From Eurosta solidaginis (taxonomy: Eukaryota > Arthropoda > Insecta > Diptera > Tephritidae), in NCBI RefSeq assembly GCF_040869045.1, contig NC_090322.1, positions 181,597,477 to 181,661,476 on the forward strand: a DNA stretch of 64,000 nucleotides, in the 5' to 3' direction. The position numbers and the translations under genes are program-made. A model generated the notes under the pieces. The model saw nothing but the letters and a program-made list of their open reading frames with translations, was not told where the DNA came from and ran no database searches. Positions 28,848 to 41,437 of this stretch are shown here, in pieces. The stretch's first letter is position 1, and each line of letters starts with the position of its first letter.

Positions 28848-31153
28848 TCAATTGTTGGTTATCACACATTTGTATGCACAGCTGATATTATCTACATCCT
28901 CTTTGTAGTTCATTGCATTATTTATTCGCTGTTGGATTCGAAGCCCTTCCAACGTTAATCTTTTCTTTATTTTGCTTTCCTCATCTATTATTCTTGTATT
29001 GTCGAATTCAGCGGAGTGATCGAATTTGTTGATGTGCTGCGCCAAGGCTGTCGTCATCTTTCTATTTTTTGCGTCTGCTTTATGTTCGCCTATTCTCACT
29101 CCCGAAGCTCGCTTCGTTGTTCCTATATATATTTTATTGCAGGGTCCGCCTTCTTTGCCATTACATTTAATTTCATAAATAACGTGTTGTTGTTCCTTTT
29201 TTGTTCTGTCTTTAGTTTTTGTAAATATTGTATTAAGTGTTTGATGTGGTCGATGAGCAAATGCTATAGTGTTGTGGGGTATGTATGTTATCTGCTTTTG
29301 TGTTCTGATTTGAATGTTTGCTATTGTTCATTTTTGTTGTGATCCATTTTTGTATTAGGGTGCTCGGAAATCCGTTTTTGTATAAAAAGTTCTTGATTTT
29401 AACATTGTTTTCTTTTCTGAACTCCTGGTCGCTGAGATTATAAATTTTTTCAATCAGGTTCAACGCAGTGTTTCTTTTTTGAGTCCAGGGATCATTCGAG
29501 TTAAAATTAATCATCCTGGATGAGGCTACAGACTTGGCATACCAGTTTGTTTTTATGCCATTGTTGAATCTGTGGAGTTGAATATCCAAAAACGCCAACT
29601 CTTCATTTTCTTCTTCTTCATAAGTAAATTTGATTTTTGTATGTTGGTTATTGAGGGTTTTCAATATCATTTCTACGTCCGTTTTCTTAATTATAGCAAA
29701 TGTGTCGTCTACATATTTCTTTATGTATTTTATATAGATTCCTTTTGATCTTAATTCAGCTATACTATCGTCTAGTATTTTGTCTAAGACAATGTCCGCT
29801 ACAGTCGGGGATAGAGGATTCCCCATTGGCATTCCAAATATTTGTTGGTATATTATTTCGTCGCTAACAAAGTAGTTGTTGTCTCTCAAACAAAATTCTA
29901 GGACCGATAAAAATTGCTTCCTCGTAAGAGTTGTTTGGTTCTCTAGAGTTGGCCACTGTTGCATAATTGTTCGGATTGCTAAGTGGATTGGGATGTTCGT
30001 AAAGAGCGAAACGACGTCAAAAGATACCAGTATCTTCGATTCTAGTTTCTTTTAAATCTTCTTTAAGTTCTAACGAGTTTTTGATATTATAATTTTCCGA
30101 GACAATATTCTTTAATATTTTTCCAATGAATTTAGCGAGTTTGTAGCACGTTAACTGCAGGACGTTAACTGACGATGAAATGGGTCTAAGTGGAATGTTT
30201 TCCTTGTGAATTTTTGGTAGTCCGTATAATTTAGGTGCACTAGCTGCATGGCATGTCAATAATTGTATATTTTTCGCGTCAAAGTTCTTTTGCTTATATA
30301 TTTCATTTATGAGGGCGTTGTTTTTCCTTAACAACTGTTGCGTCGGGTCAATTCTCATCGTTCTATACGTTTGCTTGTCACTTAGAAGGTCCTTTATCTT
30401 ATTTTTATATTCCGTCTTGTACATAATCACAGTTTTGTTACCTTTATCTGCACTAGTTATTATTATAGAGTCCTTGTGTTTATTTATAAATTTGGCGGTT
30501 GCATCGTAAACCTTCAAAATAAATTTTTCTTTTGGTGCACATTTCATTTTGTTTTTGTAGTTGCTTATTCTGTTCGCAATCCTGCATCGTACCGTATTTT
30601 TAAGATCTTTATCTTCGATCCTTTGGACTCCTTGTTCGATGTCGGCAATCAAATGTATGGGTGAAACAGATTTCTTTGAGACTGGTAGTGCAAATTTATT
30701 TCCCAGAGACAACAACCAGCGACATTCTTTCGGTACATCAATTTCGGTTTTGTTAACCAACCAATCCTCATTGGACCTTAAACCAAATTTCTCAAAGTTT
30801 TTTTTTATATGTGATTGTATTTTTGTATTTATATTTTTTTCGGTAACTTTCTTTACATCTCTCAAATGTTGTTTGTGGTTCTCTGTAATTAATCGGAAAT
30901 CTTTTTCGTCTAGCCTTTTAGGTAGGTCTTCGTTTATGTGGCCAATGGTAGTTAAGAACATTTTTATCCGTATATTTGTTTCTTTGATTTCTTCATGTAA
31001 AATCTTTAAAAACTCACCCTCAATTTTTTCCGCTTCTTTTCTTGTTTTTTGCAAACTGGACGCTTGTATAATTTTACTCGTTTTACCTTTTAAATGTGTT
31101 GGTATAATATCATAACCTTTGTAGTTCAATAGAAATTTTAGCCTTTGTTGCAT
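28848..31153 (-). pseudogene. Penelope-like RT-GIY-YIG protein, frameshifted
   Basis: 30017-31153: N-terminal region, then SADKGNKTVIM, KLYGLPKIHKENIPLRPISS and YKLAKFIGKIL, the Penelope-type RT fingers. A frameshift near 30020-30030 moves the frame to 29233-29964, which contains LVSFDVVSLFTNIP just upstream of its Met, GMPMGNPLSPTVAD, YIKKYVDDTFAI (YVDD catalytic block) and ELAFLDIQ. A second shift near 29215-29240 leads to VIYEIKCNG...KIYIGTTKRA..RIGEHK, the GIY-YIG core, and then HINKFDHSAEFDNTRII, which ends at 28848. It would copy element RNA and cut the target; this copy is inactive. Confidence 0.85.
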
Positions 31154-31160
31154 CTTCGCG

Positions 31161-31795
31161 AGTCCTTTAGTGTTCTTGTTGTGTTATTTTATTATGTAAC
31201 AGGTGCCATTATTGTATTTGTATCGTATGTGTTGGAAAAAGTGTTTCATTTTGTATAATATTAAATTTTCTTGAATTTCGGTTCTGCTCTCCGATTGAAA
31301 TTTTTATTGTAATTTTTTTTCCGAAAAAGGCGATTACTAATAGATTACCATTAGAAAAAAAAAATAACAAAAAAAAATCATGATTTTTTTCCGATTATTG
31401 AAAAAAATTAAAAAAAAAATTAGTATCGTTTAGTTCGGCAAACAAACAGAACCGTAAGCAATGTTTATATGTAGCTTGTCGCCGTGACGTAAGGGCAGAA
31501 GAATCATGCAAATATTCAAACGCATGGAGTTTTCATATTTGCCTTTTCATTCCGATGAATGTAATCGCGGGTAAGGCAAACGAGCAAACGCCTGAATTGA
31601 TTATATTCACGCATGCAATAAGTTGGTTGATTTTAAATCAATGTCGATTATGTTCGGTTAAGCAAGTTGGATCATTGAACACGATCATGTTGCCGAATGT
31701 AATCGAACGGTGTTGTGTTCGATTTCTGATGTTCTCTGATATGTATGTAGATGGTCGTTAGGCAAATTTACAAGGAAACTTTTTTATGATACTAC
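31161..31795. other. AT-rich intergenic DNA, no gene seen
   Basis: A- and T-runs (31300-31420) and no supported ORF. It may include undetected 5' sequence of the Penelope-like element. Confidence 0.45.
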
Positions 31796-32138
31796 CTGCA
31801 AAAATCGCGAGTACTCCATGCATGCATGTAGGGAGTACTCGCTATGGACCAAGCGAGTGCTCCAAAATTAACCACAATTCATACAAAAAATATGGTCCAA
31901 TTAACATTGCGATGTCCTAGGACTGGACCATATACTCCAGCTCCGCATTACATCAGAGTAATCCATGGAGTACCCACAGTCCAATAAACATCGTGCAGTG
32001 ATTACAAACGTTAAAAACGAGCAATGATCGGCTTACAACATGTTTGTGTAGAAACATGAGTTGGTCCATCGCTGCATTACAGTGGAGTAGAATGGTAAGT
32101 ACTCCAGTGGACCATATCGTCCAACGATTTTTGCAGGG
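31796..32138. repeat. MITE with CCTGCAAAAATCG termini
   Basis: Left end CCTGCAAAAATCGCGAGTAC; right end CGATTTTTGCAGGG; the outer 13 bases are inverted. The interior has repeated GAGTACTC and TGGACCAT motifs. The flanks TTATGATACTA and TTATAGTA are only loosely alike, so the TSD is not secure. Confidence 0.55.
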
Positions 32139-32543
32139 TTATAGTAAAAGTTAACATGTACAATTTTATATTTAATAAATTGCAGAATTACAGAATTAAA
32201 TACATATGCTTGCATTTTAAAAATATAATATCACCAACAAAGTAAATACGTAGCAGAATCATAAAGAAATTTATTAACATAGACATAAAAACATCAAATA
32301 TTTGAATTGTAATGACCTAAAAAATCAAACGATCCTGAGGCAAGGGGGCGGGGATCGTAAACGGCCGTTTTTCTAATTGCCCAGACAATATGTAAAAAAA
32401 TGGTTGGATTCATAGGTTGGCGTCCAAAAGCTTTCATTTAGCAACGATCCTTTATGGTTTCATCCTTAAGTCTAACCAATTTTGTGTATCCAAAATATAT
32501 ATATATCCACTATGTTGGATTACGTTATGGCTATGCACTAGAA

Positions 32544-32652
32544 GTTTACGCCGGTCACCTAATCGGCGGCGGCGGCGGCGGCGGCGTAGGCTCTATTATA
32601 TACCGGCGGCTGCGGCGTGGCCGGCGCGCCGACAAAGAGATCGGCGTAAACC
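32544..32652. repeat. GC-rich palindromic repeat with (GGC)n core
   Basis: GTTTACGCCGG at the left is mirrored by GGCGTAAAC at the right, around a (GGC)7-8 run and further CGGC-rich sequence including GGCCGGCGCGCC. It is a sharp GC island within very AT-rich DNA. ORFs across it are composition artefacts. Confidence 0.55.
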
Positions 32653-35600
32653 TCTGAATTGAATGGCTGGATTTCAGAGCATCATATTGTCCACAACTAA
32701 TGAATATGGAAACATACTGCTAACGCCAATGGTATTTTTGACGATCTGGAACAATCTGGAACTTGCGGATGAGTATCTGGGAGTCTTATAAAGCGAAAAT
32801 TTAAAAAAAAATAATATTTAGATAGGTTTTGTTTATATGTATTTAAGGAAGTCGACATTTCAGCCATTTCGGAAAGATCCGGGGTTTTTGCTTCAAAATC
32901 TCGTGGATCGTTCAAAAAATTTCGGGAGTAGATCCTTGCGGAGAGGGGGAGAAATACTTAAAATGGTCACACTTTTGTAGCGTAGTTTCACCGAAGGAGA
33001 TGTTCTGGGCTAACTCTAATACCCGACGTCGACACGATTTCTTTAAATCATTTATGGCTACGTGCTGGTCACGCACAAAGACGACTTACGGTTGCTATTA
33101 ATTATCTACTAATAGTCATGACTATCGTGGCACAGTTTTAATGATTAGCATCAATGCTGGCTTATTGTTGATCGTGCCAAAGGGGTCCTTCAGTTTTTTC
33201 GGCTGTTTTTAAGAGCTACAATTCCCGACGTGCGAACAGTAACGACTGCGACTTCGAACTCATACCTTCGTCGACGTCACTTTCCTCGAAGCTCTAGGTG
33301 TAACTCCAAAGACATTCTGACGGATGCTTTTGTCGCGCTATGCTTCCGAGCTACACAAAAAAAATCTTGAAACGTTAGGGAGTAACAATTCGGTCAAGGA
33401 TGCCGCCCACAAGGACCGTGGATAAAAGTTTAGAAATGTAGACCAAAATTTGCAGACGTTTGTGTTCGATACATTGACCTCAATAGTCTTCGTTTCCGGC
33501 CTTATGATATAAGAGCTCATTATGGATGACCGCCTTCAGTTTTCAGACAAGTTCGACTATCCCCTACGTTAGAATAGTAGAACACCCGGTAATTTGGTCG
33601 ACTGTCTTGAGAAAGCTTTTGCTTCACCACTTTGAGTGTTCTTGCGAAGGACAAAGCCTCACCTGGTAAATATATGTGCTTACGTATTCACATTTGTAAA
33701 AGGAGCCGTCACGTGTAGGTCGTATTTAAACATGTTTGATAGGCTATATTTAATGTGATTCACTCCAAGGGACTAGTTGGGGATAGGGCCGCCAACTTTA
33801 GGAAATGTCAAACCGGGATACTTGGGTGTTGAATGATGAAGTGTGAAAATCAAAATTAAGATTTCGGACGCTATTTTATAGTTAAGCAAATAAAGTGATT
33901 CTTCAAGATATGTATATGCAACTTATGTAAGTGTGAGCTGAGAATCATTTCAAAGGAGAATTTAAACCACTGGAGCCTACCAAAGGATTTTGCATCACTG
34001 ATTTCGCTTATTCTTTCAGCCAATCGGGATATAAAATTCGGCACCTTTTTCGCGTAACTTGCTTTTTTAACAACTTGAGGACAATTTGAAAATATGTTCG
34101 ACTTGGGACATTTTATTTGAATTCATTGTATTTTATTAATTTTTTGAAAAAATGATGCGAAGTGAGCATTTAAAGTGGTTTGTTTTAATAACTTGGTGAA
34201 TTAGGTGATGCAAAGTCTGTGTTAAGCTGACATCGAAAGCGCCTGTTTTTTTTTAAAATAACTTTTGAACAGTTAGAAAGAGTTAAATTTCGCAATTAGT
34301 TTCTTATAACTGGCAGGGATGCGCATCCGTTGATACCACTTTCGTCCATATCCGACCAATTTTCGAGATGAACAATAAATGGCCTATTTTCGGCCCGCCC
34401 CTAAATCAGTTTCAGTGACATCGAGTGCTAGGTGAGACGTTTGTGTGTTTTGGGGTGTTAGGGGAGTAAAAAAAATATATTGGAAATATCGTACACTTCG
34501 TCTCAAACCATATTCATCGCAAGAAGCACTGATGACCTGATACGAAACAATCATTCTCTCCCAATTCGTTTCAAGGAATGGGTCCTGAAGTTCATTTGAT
34601 TGTAAACAATGGTTCATTCGATTGTATACAAAGGTTCATTCGTTTCAAGGAATGGGTCTTGAAATCAGGGCCCGTATTACGATCCGTGATCGAAACTCAT
34701 TTTTTAAATCACAATAGCTCTTGAAAGGTGGATCGGATGAATGGCATATTTGTACTAGCGAGAAATAGTACTCGTTATATATATTCTTTATTATAATTTT
34801 TTAAAAAAGTTTGACAAATGCATAGTTATTGCTTGAGTGAAAATGGTTTTCAGTCACTGATCGTAACACGTAATACCGGCCCAGATGGCTATAGAGTTGC
34901 CTAAACTACGTAAAAAAAAACTCCAAGAAATCCGTTCGGTTTCATTATTTTCAAGTAAATCAGCAAGTAAGCTGATAAAAACTTATTAAAATTTATAAAA
35001 AAGGCAAAGTTTTGTAGAAATATTTTGTGGTAGATAAGTGAAAAAATAGGAAATAATATATTTGGATTGCGTTGCTTTGCTTTGTTGCTCTGGCACCCCC
35101 ATAAGATAATAATGAACGGCTATCCCCTTTTTTCACTTTGATGCGACCAAAACGTTTATGTACATACATATGTATATCCACATACAATAAAAAACGCAAA
35201 AAATGTATAAGAAGTTACGAAATTTGATCACTTGGTGAAGTATCTGCGTTGTCGTCCGCAAAAGGCTGTTAATTAAACATGTTGCGTTAACCTATACGTA
35301 TACCTACAATTTATCTCAGCTGTCAAAAATGGAATGTCGCAACGCTCCACAAAAACATGGCCTTTATGCATCCATTTACATCAATGCGAAGACTAAGAAG
35401 CTGACTTTTTTTACCAATCGAAAGTTGCTACCAAAACCCGTTTCGTGTGCAGCCCCTCGATGAAAGGTGTTGTCATTGATAAATTTTCACGGGTGAAAAA
35501 TAGTTATTTTTTTCTTCGGATTTGTGATCCTGACAAAAATTCGACTTTTTTGATATCCCATTTGACAATCTTGAGTAAATTTTCGGCGAAAATCATAAAC

Positions 35601-37207
35601 CTTTACCATGTAAAATACCCCAAAGTTATTCTAAAATGCCCAAATTTGATTTTGAGCATGATGGCATATATGGCCAATATTATAAAAATGCACATTTTCA
35701 CGTGCTCTCAGAGAGTGAGAAGTTTCATATCAGGTCATCAGTGGCAAGAAGGCATAGTGTACCTATACAAGTGTGTCAGCTAAGCGATAAACGTCAAAAC
35801 TACAAACAGCCTCGCTCACCTGATGCAAATCTCAGGTCTAGAGTTGCATTTTTGTTACAAAAGAGTACTTCAAGCTGAGTTGCATTTGATAGTTTAATAC
35901 AACTTTGTAGTATTTATAGATGAAATAGTTGCATATATTTCCGCGGAAAAAAGAATACTAGAAGATTTGTAGCCTGCAACAATGCGGAAACATACGGAAA
36001 GCAAAATTTATTTAAATTAGAGTCAAAATATAAAGCGCCATACGTGTAACATGGAAAAATTTTACTTCTAAGACTGTTTACACAAATGCATAAGGGAAAA
36101 ATTATATAAACGCGCTGGTCGCCTCAAAGCAAAGATAACGTACGGCGTTTCATTGTTTTTCGTCTGGCGTTGTCAAAGCGTAGGCACGCAACCAAAGCAT
36201 ATATGTAAATTTTTCGATACTTCGCCCGAAAGATGAATTAATGAATGCAATACAACCAAAGCGTCTGTGTAAATCCGCCTTAATTTTTGTAGCTTAAATC
36301 GGCGGGGTATAAAAAATTGGGTCCACTTAATCATATATATCTCAAGAACAAATTGAGCAATTCCAAAACGGTTTGATAAAATTTGCTATAAACTGTACAT
36401 ACAACACTTTTTGCTAGACCCTGCAGATTCAAAGATAACGAACAATCATTACGGATTTTTTCAATTATTTTTGTAAAAATAAAAAAAAATTGTACTTTGC
36501 GAGGAAGGATCTCGAAAGCTTTTTATTTTTTTGCAGATTTTTTTTCTCTTTAAGCTCTGTTTTATTAAAAAAAAAATGAGATTTCATTCAATTAATTTTT
36601 TTCTAAGATTTTGTAATCGAATTTCAGTATAAAATTGCTTCGATATTCTTTGAAGTTGGAAGTATGCACTGACGAAATTTCAACTTTTATAAAATGACGA
36701 AGGTCTGGCAGTCACGGGCTCTTAGACTATTATTTAGGTAATTCGTAAGGTCAGCTATTCATCGTGTGTGTAATAAAATTTTATATGGAAAAATTTATGA
36801 CTACGACCAATGCGACAATCTTGTGAGTTGCTTAATTTAAATTAGATTATTATTCGATCATGGTTCCGTTTTTGGACTTTTGACAAAATTCAAAGTTAAG
36901 AATATCATGATTTGAACAGATAAATAATAAATACTGACAAAAATACCAGTTTCAGCTAAAACATTTTGAAATATATGCGAATAAAATTGACTATGGTAAG
37001 ATATTCGATCTTGTTTCTAAAAATATGTGGTTTCGTTTTTAAAGACGAAAATCTATGATCGCAGTCATTTAGGCACGTGATGACCTTATCAGTTGACCTG
37101 AAACTTGTAAATAACAAATTGTAATCTATTGGTAAATTGTAGGGGGTATCTAAGTTGAAACCACCGTCATTGTCGGTTGACTACCCACTGCCATTTGAGA
37201 AGCTTAT
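32653..37207. other. 4.5 kb without a supported gene
   Basis: No ORF with recognisable domains, no TIR pair and no TSD-flanked insert found. Minor feature: CGTTTCAAGGAATGGGTC is directly repeated at about 34566 and 34638. Probably old, diverged repeats. Confidence 0.45.
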
Positions 37208-37337
37208 GCCCGGTTTTTCAGTGCGAGTTTAAACTCCAGTTAATGTCGATAACATAAAATTTTACGGCTCATCTCAGCTTAAGCGACCGAAGTGGCAGGG
37301 TTTAACTGTAGTTTAAACTAGCACTGAAAACCCGGGC
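37208..37337. repeat. Hairpin MITE, GCCCGGTTTTTCAGT family, copy 1
   Basis: Left GCCCGGTTTTTCAGTGCGAG then TTTAAACTCCAGTTAA; right TTTAACTGTAGTTTAAACTA then GCACTGAAAACCCGGGC. Nearly self-complementary; flanks suggest a TA- or AT-type target. Confidence 0.7.
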
Positions 37338-37391
37338 ATTAGTCACGCATTGCATACTTTTAGGTGGAGTAGACATCTATTTCTTTCACTA

Positions 37392-38271
37392 AGGCCCGGT
37401 TTTTTAGTACAAGTTCAACTTAGATTGTCAGTTAAACTACGCTTAAACTTATTCTGGATTTTTTCAGTCTACTTTAACTGAAGTTAAAGCTTAGCTTAAG
37501 CGGCCGATCTGGCAGGGATAAACTTCAGTTAACCTATCGGTGATTTGCGTTCGTTCGAAATGGCATCGAATATACCCAACAGAATTTGGGCTTGACTACC
37601 ATGTTGAGCTCATGTCGATAACTAGAATACCTCTAAATCTCAAGAGTTATTACGAAACAGTGGTGCAACTTGAGAATCATAGTGTACTCATAAAAAGGGG
37701 GAATTTTTTATAAAGCAAAAAATGCTAATACTTAAGTGGAAAAAAAATATAGTTCCAACTTGTGGTTCTTTGACCTGGACTCAAGTGTAAGATTCCAATA
37801 CTACAGTATTTTCACGAAAATAAACTAAAATAAAATAAAATATATATGATTTATTTTTGATAAATTACGCTTCATTTACTGTTATCAATCAGGTGTTTAT
37901 TTCTCACAATAAATAGCTGTTTGCTTTGGTGGTACAACCTTGGAAATTTCCCAAAGGTTGGATATCAAGTTGAGAACTATCTGGTTTAAGAATAACTAGA
38001 TAATGATGTTGTATATAACCTCGAATATATATTTCGTTGGAGAAATGTCTTTTAAATGTTTGTTGGGTAAGCAAAATCCAGCTGTTGTCGTATCTACAAA
38101 TTATCTAGATAATAAAAAACCAGTGTTTCCGTACAAAACAGCATACCCCAAAGGCGGCCTAAACTGTGACTGAAAAACTGCTCAGTAGTTTAACTGTAGT
38201 TTAAATTTGACTAGAGTTTAAGCAAACTTAGTTTAAGCTTAGCTTAACCAACTACTGAAAAACGGGACCTA
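37392..38271. repeat. GCCCGGTTTTTCAGT-family element, copy 2 (longer)
   Basis: Left end AGGCCCGGTTTTTTAGTAC with TTAAACTACGCTTAAAC; right end CTACTGAAAAACGGGACCT with GTTTAAGCTTAGCTTAACC. The same terminal family as 37208-37337, but with about 600 bp of unrelated AT-rich interior and no ORF. A single terminus of the family recurs at 49505-49552. Confidence 0.6.
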
Positions 38272-38592
38272 AATAATTGTTATTTACGAAGTAGAACAAA
38301 CAAATGTAGTAAATTAATCAAAGTAGAAACCTCTAATTTATTGAAGATAAAAATATATTTATTCTCTACATAGCCCTTGTTATAATACTGAGAAAGTATC
38401 ATTGCGGTGTTTATTTCATACTTTTTTTATTTATGCTTTTTTTTCAGAAAAAAACGTCATCGTGGCAGTTATTTAAAAATTTAGCAAGCTTTTGAGAGCT
38501 TTCTTAGTGTAAAGCTTAATATAAAAAAAAATACTTTACACAGTTATGTCGATTTCCTGTAAAGAATTGCATATGTGAGCTACACATACATA

Positions 38593-38714
38593 TATGTGAC
38601 CCGGTCTATGAAAAGGTGGCTTATGACTCAAAAAAGAAATTGCGAGAAACAGTTGTTAACAGCTATTTTTTTTTTTTTAGTCATAAGCCACCTATTCATA
38701 GACCGGGTCACATA
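38593..38714. repeat. Near-perfect hairpin MITE, 122 bp
   Basis: TATGTGACCCGGTCTATGAA and GGTGGCTTATGACT are mirrored by AGTCATAAGCCACC and TTCATAGACCGGGTCACATA. The arms of about 36 bp show one or two differences, so it is recent or conserved. Flanking TA suggests a TA target. Confidence 0.75.
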
Positions 38715-39197
38715 TTACAAATGGTAAGAAATTAAATAACAAAACAGAAATAAAACTTACCGGACTATTTGGCATTATTGCGATAACAGCAAATATGTTG
38801 AAACGAACATACATATCCCAGACCGTTTCAGAATAAACGTTTTTTTAAACAGATTCAAGTTTCGTTTGGATTTAAAAAATTGGCTCACCCTGGGTTTTGC
38901 AACTTTGAATAAGACTTCAAACAGAATACTACTTTTTTATTGCATACCCACTTAATATTTCTTTTAACCACTCATATTTTAAAACTATTTTTTATACGCT
39001 TACAAAACATGACAAACTGTTTGAAATTTTTGTTTGTTTGAAACGGTCTAATGCAGATATGTAAAATACTTTTGAATGAAACCTTACAGTTTTAAAGTTG
39101 AATTACATAGCATTATTTGAGCGCGCCCTGTTGGCTAGTTTTTGTATGACACCGTCAGTAGCACTTACTCATTTACTCAAGCCGCCTCACAGCCACG

Positions 39198-39290
39198 TTA
39201 GAGGCCAATTAATGGTGACTTATCCATAACCAGATAAAACAGCTGATAGAACCAACCTTATGGAAATCAATTGCCGTCATCCAGTGAGAT
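39198..39290. repeat. ATTGGTGCC-family repeat fragment
   Basis: AATTAATGGTGACTTATCC followed by AACAGCTGATAGAACCAACC and TTATGGAAATCAATTG parallels 4786-4870 (ACAGCTGATTCGACCAACC, TTATGAGAATCAATG). Confidence 0.5.
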
Positions 39291-39530
39291 TTACAGCTCG
39301 GGTTCACGCTCAATTCTCTCGAGAATGCTCTGGATCATCAAGAGACTTGAGAAGCAGATGTCGTGATATTTTCGCACATGTGAAATGTAATAGGCAGATG
39401 TCGCCGCTGTTTTTCAATTAACTCATATTAACTCATACGGCGAAAGGCTAAGCAGCGACATCTATTTTTGAAAAAGTAGGTGTATTGAAGGCAGCGTTGC
39501 CAAACTAAATACAAGTAATTAACAAATTAT

Positions 39531-39665
39531 CTACCTCACAAATTGAACCAGACTTCTATCTGGATTTATCTGGCTCAAATCGTTGTTGTTGCATTTACAT
39601 GCAAAATTATTTATCTGGCTCAGGCTCTATGCCACCGGATGATGGCTAATGTAATCGATTAATGG
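39531..39665 (+). repeat. Second copy of the 4643-4753 repeat
   Basis: Matches 4643-4753 from CTCACAAATTGAACCAGACT through GCCACCGGATGAT with few differences, then AATCGATTAATGGTGCC, the equivalent of the sequence at 4860-4872. It abuts the foldback element. Confidence 0.7.
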
Positions 39666-39670
39666 TGCCA

Positions 39671-41437
39671 TACCCCCTACAAGAAACGCTGATAGTTTTA
39701 CTAATACACTCACACTTGTAATTGACAATGCTGATCCTGCGATGACGTAAACATTGATACTCAAATTTATGTATGTTCCTTTGTTCGCCCACGCATGTCC
39801 GCATGTACCCAACGACAGCCTATAATCATGAAAAAGGACTCAAACTGGGAAGGCTTCGGACACCTGGTACAGAACAAAAGAACATACAGCAGATACCATT
39901 ATGCATGTGAGACAGATACATAATTCTCAAAGGAATTTTATGTATGCGAGAACAGATTATCCGATTTAATCATGTTGCCACTACTGACTGATTATCACGG
40001 GTGTTTTGTTATTTTTTAAATTCCGCCATTTTCAACCGACGAAAACCATATAAAAAATAAGTTCAAAAAATGAAAAAGAGAGCATTTCAAAGCTCCATGC
40101 TAAAAGAAACCAAAAAATTGAACATAATATTAAAAAATACCAAAAGCTGTCGGAATGTGTTTCCGCATGAGGAAAGCGCTCTTCTGTTGTTTTGTTATTT
40201 TCTGAATTTAAATTGAACATTTTGAACTCGAATTCTTATAAAACTATTTATTTTAAACAAATAAGAAACACGTATGCTTTTATCACGTACAAACGTAATG
40301 AAATAAAGTAAATAAAAAGCAAAAAGCATTGTTTCATTTTTGGCGGAATATAACAATGGTCATTTATGATAGTATAAGAGTCAAACCTGATATCTACAGT
40401 AAACTATCATTTATGACACTTTCTGATAGTTAGAGTGTCAGCACTGATCCAGGAAAAGGAATGAGAGTGAGCAGTACGGCTATATACTTAATCAGTAGGC
40501 CATGTTGGTGTATAAGAAGGAGACGAAAACTCACACGTACAAAGTTGTTTACATCACATTTGCGCAAGTCCCCTTAAGTTTGTGATAGAAAGTTTGTATG
40601 AGGCGCTGATCGTTAGGTTGACATTGCTGACAATCAGATGATAGTCATATGATAGTCGGTATTCTTGTAGGACAATAAATGATAGTTTACTGTAGATATC
40701 AGGTTTGACTGTTATACTATCATAAATGACCATTGTTATATTCCGCCAAAAATGAAACAATGCTTTTTGCTTTTTATCTACTTTATTTCATTACGTTTTT
40801 AATTTTGTACGTGATAAAAGCATACGTGTTTCTTATTTGTTTAAAATAAATAGTTTTATAAGAATTCGAGTTCAGAATGTTCAATTTAAATTCAGAAAAT
40901 AACAAAACAACAGAAGCGCGCTTTCCTCATGCGGAAACACATTAAGAAAGCTTTTGGTATTTTTTAATATTATTTTCGATTTTTTTTCTTTTAGCATGGA
41001 GCTTTGAAATGCTCTCTTTTTCATTTTTTAAACTTATTTTTTATATGGTTTTCGTCGGTTGAAAATGGCGGAATTAAAAAAAATAACAAAAGAACCGTGA
41101 TAATCATTTGATTGTCATATGACAGTCAGTAGTGACAACATGATTAAATCGGATAAACTGTTCTCGCATACATAAAATTCCTTTGAGAATTATGTATCTG
41201 TCTCACATGCATAATGGTATCTGCTGTATGTTCTTTTGTTCTGTACCAGGTGTCCGAAGCTTTCCCAGTTTGAGTCCTTTTTCATGATTATAGGCTGTCG
41301 TTGGGTACATGCGGACATGCGTGGGCGAACAAAGGAACATACATAAATTTTAGTATCAATGTTTACGTCATCGCAGGATCAGCATTGTCAATTACAAGTG
41401 TGAGTGTATTAGTAAAACTATCAGCGTTTCTTGTAGG
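39671..41437. mobile_element. Foldback element with about 750 bp inverted arms
   Basis: The left arm (39671 to about 40419) and right arm (about 40668-41437) are inverted copies from CCCTACAAGAAACGCTGATA inward to GATATCTACAGTAAACTATC, with scattered differences and small indels. A loop of about 250 bp (40420-40667) is unique. The flanks also carry inverted ATGGTGCC/GGCACCAAT, so the true termini may be slightly further out. No transposase ORF and no convincing TSD. ORFs inside are arm artefacts and occur in mirrored pairs. Confidence 0.8.

Larger units (their letters stand above)
28622..31160 (-). mobile_element. Penelope-like retroelement (RT + GIY-YIG)
   Basis: A decayed single ORF on the minus strand carries a Penelope-type RT followed by a GIY-YIG endonuclease, the defining architecture of endonuclease-bearing Penelope-like elements. 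Downstream of the stop is a short structured motif (28625-28659). Outer ends were not resolved: no pseudo-LTR pair was seen and the 5' limit is taken from the first Met at 31153. Confidence 0.8.

Noticed and set aside
34384..35878. Several 60-112 aa ORFs in the 33-36 kb stretch
   Set aside because: No recognisable motif, no codon bias, no splice context; kept as unannotated intergenic DNA.
39627..40220. Minus-strand ORFs of about 60 aa
   Set aside because: They fall in the inverted arms of the foldback and have mirrored counterparts on the other arm; no domain is visible.
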